Shown here one piece after another: positions 55,960-64,000 of a stretch of 64,000 nt of DNA. The notes beneath the pieces are model-generated. The model was not told where the DNA came from, made no database searches, and was given only the letters and a program-made list of their open reading frames with translations. The position numbers were made by a program, and so were the translations under genes. Source of the stretch: Isoetes taiwanensis (lineage: Eukaryota > Streptophyta > Lycopodiopsida > Isoetales > Isoetaceae); the NCBI GenBank assembly GCA_021234155.1, contig JAJEKV010000018.1, forward strand, positions 13,041,236 to 13,105,235. Reading direction: 5' to 3'. Position 1 is the first letter of the stretch. Each line of letters opens with the position of its first letter.

Positions 55960-56890
55960 ATAGGATTATACAGACAAAAGTTGGACATCACTGTCACCCG
56001 CTTGGCGTGGATTGCGCAGAGGTTACCTTCTTCAAAAAGCTGAATGAGCTCCGCCTCTGCTGCCTCCTACAGAGCTCGGACCATCAAGGGTGTCACCCTA
56101 TAGTTGGTCCGGAAGTCCTGCATTATCTTCCGGAGGAGCCGCTCGAACGGCACCTTCCTGATGAGGAGATTAGTGCACTATTGGAAGTGCCTAATCTCCC
56201 TGAAGACACATGCGTGCCTTGAATTAGGTCCATGATGGACCTTCTTCGGTGGCTCCGGCCGTGGTGGCGGTGGCTTGGGCTGGTTCTTCGGCTGCCCGCC
56301 TTTAACGTACCTCTGTACATTTTGCTTACAATACCAGTCATTGTACCTCCTCCACCTACAGAGGTACTCCTGGTATACCTTCTTCCAACGTTGGAATTCA
56401 CGGTCTTGCTTGAGCGTGAATTCCCGCTCGCCCACCTTCTGCTTCTTGACAACCTTAGGTGGCTTGGGCCACTTACGGTATGGTGGGCAGGCGTCGAGGT
56501 TCGATGGTTCCCCGGCGTCTTCCTCGGGCTCGTCTTCTGTCTGCCCGGCTCCCTCGCTCTCCTCTTCCTCCTTCTCCTCGTCGGTAGGATTCCGACGAGG
56601 TTCCTGAACATGGACCGTCCCACTTGGGCGGTCCTAGTCCCTCTTGGACCGCTTCTCTCTTCTCCTTGCTTCCTTCTCCCTCTCCCTCTTCTTCCTCTGG
56701 GCCCTCTCATCGGGCCATTCTGCGACCTTCTCCTTGCCCTTCCTCTTCTTGGATGGGCCAACCTCCTCGTCCTGCTGCTGCTGCTCCTGCCCTTTCTGCT
56801 CCTCCTGGTGCTCCTCCTGCTGCCCCTGCTCCTCTTGGTCGGACGACTGGCCGAAGTGGACGGTCTCGTCCGTCTGCTGTGCACAAGGCC
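55960..56890 (-). pseudogene. Divergent histone H3-like protein with long charged tail (module M3)
   Basis: One minus-strand frame runs about 310 codons, interrupted only by three TAG codons. The tail is Gln/Glu-rich, then Lys/Arg-rich ('GPSKKRKGKEKVAEW', 'ERAQRKKREREKEARRRE'), then acidic, then 'EFQRWKKVYQEYLCRWRR' and a proline-rich linker. The H3 fold follows: 'CVFREIRHFQ', TAG, 'CTNLLIRKVPFERLLRKI', 'MQDFRTNY', 'MVRAL', TAG, '[15 protein letters not shown]' and '[12 protein letters not shown]'. This is the closest of the three copies to canonical H3. A splice acceptor (TTGTGCACAG) at about 56888 may mark the exon start. No frameshift is needed, so decay is recent or the TAG codons have another meaning. 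Confidence 0.85.
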
Positions 56891-56942
56891 CCCAAAAAAT
56901 AATTGGTATTAGTTTTTCACAATACTTTTTAGACGAAACCAC

Positions 56943-58595
56943 TAGGATATAGTAATGTCAGTTTGTGGGTTAATATGTTGAATAATCATGAATAGTTACA
57001 TTGTGTGGTTTTTATTTATGATTTGTTGTTCTAGTTTATTAACATAGTTCACCACCATGGTTGTGTATCATAGTTTGTTTAGTTGGTTTTAGTATTACGT
57101 TTGTAATAGTCCATGTGTCTCCCTTGCCGGGGAATAATATCAAGAGTTTTGTGTACTTATAGTCTCTTATGCAGCTGGCTTGGAATATCCCCATTGCTGT
57201 GATGACGATGGCCATGTTAAAGACAATTAAAGTCGCAAATCTATAAATAAATGCATACTGTAAATTCACATACCTGATATGTTCCCAAGTAGCCAGACTC
57301 TAGAAATAAAGAAGAACAGTTATAAGACGAATAAATAAGAACACCCAATAAGTCTATAAATCTTCTATCTTACCATGCAGAATGGGATGAAGAAAATGTG
57401 GATATGGTCACAGTGCACTATCTTTGCATCCAATATTCAGAGTCATCACAAAAGGGATGAATTGAGATAACCAGATTGACGGAAGAGGAACTTTTTATAG
57501 TTATGATATTGTTGGTCCTCTATTTCAATTTTAGATGGCATGGTCTTTACGCCTATGAAACAAGCTTTGCCTTTTGAATGACCATATCCTAGATGCATAT
57601 CTGTGAGAAAATACCTCAGCCATTACTTCAAATACCACATACATACTTTGCAAATGTACAAATTTCTGCTTCTGCATGAAAAGAGGCAAAGACCAGACAA
57701 TGTTTCGTAGATATTTTTCTTGAAATGAAAACTCAGATGCGGCAGCAAAGAAAACAAAAGAAACACAACATAGAATGTTTACTACGGTTGAAGCACACTA
57801 GTATACTACAGCTGGTAATAAAGCTTTAGTTAAGCATATGAAGAATTGATAAAACAAAACAATAGAGTAACAGAAGAAAAATAGCTTGAGTAGCTTTTTT
57901 ACTCTATGAATATCAAGAAATTACACAAGATACACACGGAGAAAAAAGGATATAAGAGCATACCATGAGTTGTACACAAATTTCTGCTTCTGCAACAAAA
58001 GAGGCAGAGAAAACAAATCTTCATAAATGTTTTTCTTGCAACAAGAACTCAGAAGTTAGCTGCAAACAAGAAAAGCCAATAGGTACTTATAGCACATAAT
58101 TCAGATATAGCATTATCAGGTTAAAAAAAGGGTGTACTGCGATCTAAGCTAGCGAATCTCAACTAGCAAATGGAGTTCTACCTAAATGGGGCTTATGTTG
58201 CGCCTGGACATGGCTAGTCAGACATGTAGATGCCTTGGCAATCAAACTCTTTTCTGTCCATACACTGCATATTAAATTGTTAGATTGCTCTTAGCTCGAA
58301 ATATGTAGCATTATAACAGGGGTTTTTTTTTGTGATTTTATACGCTTTTTGGCATGGTTTTCATATGATTTCACGGGCGTATTCACCTGGACGTACTAAA
58401 CAGTATTTCTAGAGTGCACTTATTTGTTAGCCATTGATTTTAAAGAAGAGGGAAAATCGTGTGGTTGTGGGGTTTTTATTGTTAATATTAGGTTTGTCAA
58501 ATATTAGGTTAATATTAGGGTTTCGGATTTGCTTGTAGTTTGCTTCCAGGCCTGGGCCACCAGTTAGTGATAATTCTTACGATGTTTCAATGCAG
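56943..58595. other. Unassigned AT-rich region
   Basis: No gene was supported. The first part may hold upstream exons or the promoter of the M3 H3-like gene. Confidence 0.3.
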
Positions 58596-58889
58596 ATCTG
58601 GAGAAATTGGAGAGATGGATTTGAGCCGATTACGGTTTAGAAACCAATAGCAGCTGAAGGGTTTGTGGCTCTTGGTTGCGTGGCTGTTGCAGGATATGTT
58701 GAGCCAAGTTTGGAAGTTATGAGATGCGCCAAGGCAGAGTTGGTTGATGAATCAACTGTTGACATGCATCCAGTATGGCAAATAAACAAGCCGTGGCATT
58801 GTACGTTTAATCAAGTTGGTATTGGATCGCTTAGCTTTATCGCTTCATGGCAAGATGCACCTAAAAAATTTACTGACCAAGAAGTTTGA
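58596..58889 (+). pseudogene. VPS13-like exon
   Basis: After a splice acceptor (TTTCAATGCAG, 58585-58595) one frame reads 'IWRNWRDGFEPITV', an in-frame TAG where Trp is expected, then 'KPIAAEGFVALGCVAVAGY' and 'CAKAELVDESTVD'. This is the repeated 'P.GYVALGCVA' unit of plant VPS13-type lipid-transfer proteins, which bridge membranes at contact sites. The rest of the gene was not found nearby, so it is a captured or orphan exon, or part of a gene with very long introns. The stop codon argues for a dead copy. Confidence 0.6.
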
Positions 58890-60488
58890 GTTGTGATCGC
58901 CTTTAAAGATTCGCCGCTGTCATCGGTTGGTGGATCTCATGTACGAATGCATAGAAGTTTTGTATATAAGATCCTCGGGAAAGCATCCCATGCATTTAGA
59001 TCCTGTAGGGAGATTTACGATATTGGGCGGGGTAGAAACGGGTAGCTAAATCGGCCACAGCTGGGTGGATTGACAACTACAGCTGCAAAACGCGAGCTCG
59101 ATGTAGATTAGGAAGTGTTTTTGCTTGATCTGATATTTGGGGAGATCGGATCATTTGGGGGGCAAACGCAACAAATTGGTTTCTACAAATCGGCTTCCTC
59201 AACTCTCGAAGTTCTCCTGAAGTCTCGATTTGTCGAATGTAGTCGCCAATACCTCTTTGGACAAGATATTGGCGGCCGCAAAGACCACCCCCCCGCAATC
59301 GTTTTATCCGGCAAGGGCATCTGGAGCTGTGACTTATTCCTGTGGCCAAAGTAATTGGAGAGGAGAAGCCTCCCTTGTTCTGCTCTTGGCAGAACCATCT
59401 TGCAGCATTGGCGTCCTTTGATTCTGAGATTTATATGAAAGGTCGAGCTTTCTATTGAGTTTCCAGAGCCTTGGATAAGTTGGAATGATATACCGATTCC
59501 TCAATCCATGTTGTAAAGGTGTGAACTGTATCTATTTGAGATGTTTGTAGTTCTAGATAAGTTTCCATTTTTCTTACATAATTTTACATTAGCAGACAAG
59601 AATATGCAGGTAACAGTGACTAATTATCCAATTCCTTTTGGCTTGTCTTGTCAAGCCTGACTGCTGCACAACGCGTTCATATCAGTATGCTTACATCAAT
59701 ATTAAGAGCTCCAATGCTCTTTTTCCATTCGAATCCGATTGGTCGTATAATAAATCAATTTGCAAAACACAGGAGATATTGATCGAAGTGTTGCGATGTG
59801 GGCAAACATGTTTTTGAATATGTTTTTCCAACTTATGTCAACATTTGTGCTTATTGGCATTGTGAATACAGTGTCACTTTGGGCAATCCTGCCTCTTGAT
59901 ACTTTTTTACGTTGCTTATGTTTATTTTCAGGTATTTGCCTATCCATAACCTGATCTTGTTGGCCTCATTCTATTGCTGGAACTATCAGATATGCTGCTT
60001 GTTTGCAATTGTCATATTTGTTTTTAGTCCAATCTTGTTGGGACACCATATAATCACACTATCGAATCAAGCAATGCTTCTTTCCTGGTATTTGTCTCTT
60101 TGGGGTCAAGCTTTGCATTTGCAGTGCCTTTGCATGCTTATGTTTATATCCAGTTTGCTGTCTGTACAGTTTTTATTCCGGTTTTTGGTATGCCTGCATT
60201 GACTTATAAGCGGTAACCAATGTGTTTGCGTATATTTGGGTAGCTCTTGGTATGCAATGCAGGCAATTGAGATTACAAAATGTACTCATAGAAATTGCAA
60301 TGGAAATAATTTGTTCGTCTTGATATTATTGTGCTTTTTAGTAATTAACATTTAGGCCCAAAAAATTTACCTATGTTTGCTTTAGTTAGGGCCCGAAGGG
60401 CCCAAAAGTTTTTTTAATATAACAATCAACACACAACTATCATTAACATTATTAACACAAACCATTGCATTTAACACATTTAAAATAA
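58890..60488. other. Unassigned region
   Basis: Several short overlapping frames near 59.1-59.4 kb have no recognisable product. GGGCCCGAAGGGCCC near 60388 is a small perfect palindrome. Confidence 0.3.
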
Positions 60489-60545
60489 AATCCCCCTTAA
60501 ACCCCCTTTGGTTTGGGTGCATATTCACACGGAGGGTTACGTAGG
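60489..60545. repeat. Solo end of the foldback element seen at 37.7 kb
   Basis: TCCCCCTTAAACCCCCTTTG then GTTTGGGTGCATATTCACAC is nearly the same as the terminal repeat at 37706-37755. No matching opposite end was found within 1 kb. Confidence 0.7.
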
Positions 60546-62606
60546 GCAAGAAACAAAAATGCTCATCTAGGAACTGCTTTGAAGCAAACAGATCTTTCGA
60601 TGGTTCGGCCTCCATAGCATCTTTCGGTGGTTCGGCCTCCTTAACAAAATCGCCACATGAACATCTCGACACAACCAAAAGAAATGGTGAACCTGTTCGG
60701 AATGCAAACCCTAATAAAATAGTAGGGTTCTAATAATGAAATTGAAATCCCCCTTCGTTTTTGTTTGAAGTTCCCTTGATACCCCTCACTGATTAACACA
60801 AATAATACGCGTAAATGCAAGTTAGATTGCGTTGTGCCATATCTGCCAATGGCAATGCACCATTTGGCCTAGTTTATTTTCCTGAACTTCTACCAAGCTC
60901 AATAGTGGCGGTCGTTTACCTTGCATTTATGAGGATTTACCTTACATTTTGACCATCTACCTCTCATTCCCACGCTTCTGCCCCTGATTATGAAGCTTTT
61001 ACCCTTGATTTCGAAGCGCCAAGGTGCAGAATGCAACCCAAGTTGCATCTACATTAAGGGAATTACAATCCAGGTTGCATTCCAGGGACATCGACAGGGA
61101 TTCCTCCCTTGGAACGCAACTTAGATTGCAATTCTCTTATACATCATTAACACATCCATCTCTTAGAAATCGATCCCATAGTGTGGGGCAAAATTTAAAA
61201 GCCGAACAAATATATTTTCTGTATAATTTAAGCTAATAAGGGCCTACAAGAACCTAGATTTTAGCTAAAAAGTATAACAACCCACAGTTTGTGATCGGTG
61301 AACTTCTTGGAAATAATTTTTCCTGTAAAAAATTGTCGATTTTAACAGGCTAGAGTTTCTCGAAATTTACCCCACATTAACTCATAATGATGTTTGACAT
61401 GTAAGTAAATGGATATATAAAATTAAGCTTAATGCAGATGGTTGTCTCAAATATATAAGGCCACATTAGTTGAACAAGGATTCCGGTGCAAAGACATATA
61501 CAACCTCTTTGAATCATGGCATAATGGCTTTCTCCCTACAATCACACTCAAACAGCATCCCTGCAATCACACTTAAAATGCATTTCTCGGTTGGTGTAGA
61601 TTTCCATAAAGATGCAACTTTTCTAGTGTAATGAATGTTCTTTAATGCTTTTTGAATTGCCTCTAGTAACCATAAGGTGGGCTTTGACGTCTTATAGGAT
61701 TTGGATTTAAAGGAAGCGTTGGTCACCGAAAACAATTCTAAGATCTTGAACATCAATAGTAACTATTGGCATGACCAAACAATTACAATTACTATGTCGT
61801 TGTTCTCCGTGGAGGCTTGTCTTCACTTATCTCGCTGGGAGTTCACATTCTATACCTAATTTCATTCTCAAACCTTAGATAGATCCAGAACCTTCTTTGG
61901 GCTAAATCTAATAATTAAATTGTGTCTGTCCAATCATACAATTTCACAAGATATCTTAACTTCTATTTGCACCGAATTTTTGAGTTCCCCCTTCCCCCCC
62001 TTCCCTTTTTTCCTTTGAAGGATGTAAGTCATTGGATTCACCATGCAACATCAAGTATACACTACATGAATCATATGAAGCCAATCAAGAATAGCTCGTG
62101 CATCGATGTGCATTATATCAAAGTATTCACCTTATGATTAAGATAATATTGATGTGTAACCCCCCCTTTTTTTTCTGAAGTTGGTTGCTGCACGTTCATT
62201 TGAGTAGATATGTTGAACTGGCTCTCTCCACATATGCTCCTTACTCTCAAGCATTTTTCCAAACCCTTTATGGTAGGGTTTTATTAATCTGCATAATAAT
62301 GGATTTATTGTCCTCTCTATTATTGGGGCCCATAGACCGTTTGGTTTTCGTGCACGATAAAGTTCAATTCAATGTAAATCAATCATATCTTTCCTCCCAA
62401 ATATCCTTGTGAAGTCTTCTATTAATGATAAAGTTGCTGAAAGAATTCATGTGATCGCCCACATGTCTTAGTTGTACTTTCATTTTGCTTATCCCCAATT
62501 TTGTAGTTACCTGGGATGCATATCATTCATTTCTCTTCTATATCAAGAACTAGACCTCAACACGCACGAGAACAATTATTAATCGAATTCACATGATAAC
62601 CCTACC
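60546..62606. other. Unassigned AT-rich region
   Basis: No gene was supported. A duplicated GGTTCGGCCTCC motif near 60603-60630 and a CAACCCAAGTTGCAT-type inverted motif near 61035-61080 are the only local features. Confidence 0.3.
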
Positions 62607-63361
62607 ATGCAATGCAAACCTCTTCAAATCCATCGTCATCGTAACCTTAGAGACCCTAAAATTTCCGTCGATTTGACCTCGCTTTTTTCGTGTAACTTTA
62701 GGGTGCCGCCGTGGCGATTTGGTGGCGCCAGGCTTCAGAGAAAATTGTCTCTGGCTTCAGAGAGCTTCGCCAGAGTTTGTGTAGAGCTTTGCAAACATGG
62801 CTTTCTGGCTTCCTCTTCAAACAAAGATCACAAACAAATACTCTACAAACAGAGCTTTCCGGGATCCTCTTTCGTTGTTTCTGGAACAAAAAGCAGACTG
62901 AAAAATAGCATTTTTGCAGTAGAAGACGCTTGCATTCTGGCAGAAGAATGCAAAGATTTATGGCAGAACTCTTAATAGCTGGAAGCAGCATTCCTTGCAA
63001 TGCTTTTCATGGATTACTGCAGAAGAATGCGAAGCTTTCGGTTACAGCTGAAGGATGCAAAGGAAATTTTGGGTCCACTAAGATTACGGAGGAAAACTCC
63101 GGGTCAGCAGAAGTTTCGGAAGAAACTTGCCCCTCTCCTCTAGGGCAAGTTTCTCCCGTAAACTCCCTACTCCCTAAGTATCCCCTTCCATATAAGAATT
63201 GGGAAGGTTTTACATCATGGGTGAAAAACTTATATTCAAATATTCATTGCTTTGAAATTCCAGAATTCATTCAAAATACACTATGCAGATGCATCCTATA
63301 CTTAAATTTTGTGTATATTCTACCTATTAATATATCAGATACAACTTCTTGGCATGTGTGA
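62607..63361 (+). other. Two overlapping open stretches of unknown meaning
   Basis: Frames of 122 and 143 codons overlap here. The first starts MQCKPLQIHRHRNLRD and the second MHSGRRMQRFMAEL. No domain was recognised. Their GC content is higher than the flanks, so a decayed gene is possible. Confidence 0.25.
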
Positions 63362-63670
63362 GATGTTACTCCACAGACACTAATGTGCACTACATAAATT
63401 TCGATGTTGCAAAGCTCATGCGTATCACTGGGACAAATCTTTATTGCCATGGGGCCTTGTTTGGATATTTATTAGAAGACAAGTTATCAAATAGAGAACA
63501 AATATGAAAATGTCGCCTTGAAAATTGAACAACCAAAGGTGATTCGGTATAAAGTACAATTACCACTATCAGTATTACCAAACCACTATAACATATGGTT
63601 TTCTCCCATCAAATAAATTCATGTATAAAACAACCACACATATCATGGTTTTTAGATGATATGATACTGG

Positions 63671-64000
63671 TTAAATGCTATGGTTCATTTTTGGAGGCCT
63701 TGTGGTGTCTCCACCGAGGAGCTGCTCTGGCCCTCCTCCTGGTAGGCGTGGTAGGTGTCGTCGGTCGGGAACTTCGGCGACTCCTCCTCCCGCACCGGGT
63801 CGAGCCCGTCCCTTCATGCGGGGTCGAGGTTTGGGGCCCGGTCGTCTCTTTGGCGACATGGAATGACTTGGAGCAGGTGCAGAAGGCATTTTTGGCATGG
63901 GCACTTGGGGTGAAACCTTCAGTTCCCTATCAGATTCTGCTGCAGGAAACTGGATTCTTGCCGCTTCAGCGGGCAGCCCTTGATAGACACATCGTCTATT
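63671..64000 (-). pseudogene. Partial Pro/Arg-rich protein at the window edge
   Basis: The minus-strand frame enters from beyond 64000 and stays open to 63671. It contains 'MPKMPSAPAPSH' and 'MSPKRRPGPKPRPRMKGRAR', a very basic tail-like segment. In a shifted frame the last part reads as an acidic, serine-rich end ('EEESPKFPTDDTYHAYQEE'). The GC content is well above that of the flank. It could be the tail of another H3-like or K-type module gene, but that cannot be told from what is visible. Confidence 0.35.

Noticed and set aside
56232-56912. 226-codon plus-strand frame, very leucine-rich
   Set aside because: It is the reverse shadow of the Lys/Glu-rich tail of the H3-like gene on the minus strand; complementary codons of such tails give Leu and Phe.

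Overview
The window looks like repeat-rich nuclear DNA of a land plant, probably one with a large genome such as a fern, lycophyte or other early-diverging lineage. The pointers are a plant initiator-tRNA-Met primer-binding site, telo-box promoter motifs, plant-type Ty3/gypsy retroelements, a PIF/Harbinger MITE and one plant-like VPS13 exon. The species cannot be named from the sequence. Almost every coding stretch is broken by frameshifts or stops, so most genes are called as pseudogenes. No rRNA, tRNA or CRISPR array was recognised.

The most striking content is a set of related gene modules that I do not recognise as any described element. Module 1 (M1, about 0.6-10.8 kb) and module 2 (M2, about 42.8-54.4 kb, in the opposite orientation) share four gene families. 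Family A is a large protein with a possible DDE-transposase-like layout. Family B is a BAH-domain-like protein with an unknown C-terminal domain. Family D is a protein with a conserved 'PI.V.GK.YLLL.DI' block. The fourth is a strongly diverged histone H3 with a long charged tail. In both modules A runs towards the other main genes. Module 3 (M3, about 54.8-57 kb) carries a third H3-like gene. Each module has its own family of palindromic hairpin repeats lying between genes or in introns: GATCACACGACGCC in M1, GCACCGTAGCCACGGTGC in M2 and TGCGTTCGCGACGCA in M3. M1 also has four tandem copies (K1-K4) of a short coiled-coil gene, each with a TATA box.

Between the modules lie conventional transposons. 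12.5-14.5 kb is the 3' end of a Ty3/gypsy element with its 3' LTR. 14.9-15.3 kb is a PIF/Harbinger-type MITE with a TTA target duplication. 18.7-18.9 kb is a (GATA)40 array. 19.2-28.0 kb is a full-length Ty3/gypsy element with 1.3-kb LTRs. 28.1-29 kb is the 5' end of a minus-strand LTR element. 29.8-32.3 kb is a decayed reverse-transcriptase element on the minus strand. 36.4-42.0 kb is a second, truncated Ty3/gypsy element of the same lineage as the 19-28 kb one, split by a 2.6-kb insertion. Both of these gypsy elements carry an extra, archaeal-like RNase H domain between protease and reverse transcriptase. In the complete element the usual RNase H after RT has lost expected catalytic residues.

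The right end (57-64 kb) is mostly unassigned AT-rich DNA with a VPS13-like exon near 58.6 kb, one solo end of a foldback element, and a partial proline/arginine-rich reading frame at the window edge. The gene groupings come from reading short motifs by eye in translated frames. They need profile searches and structural prediction to be confirmed.
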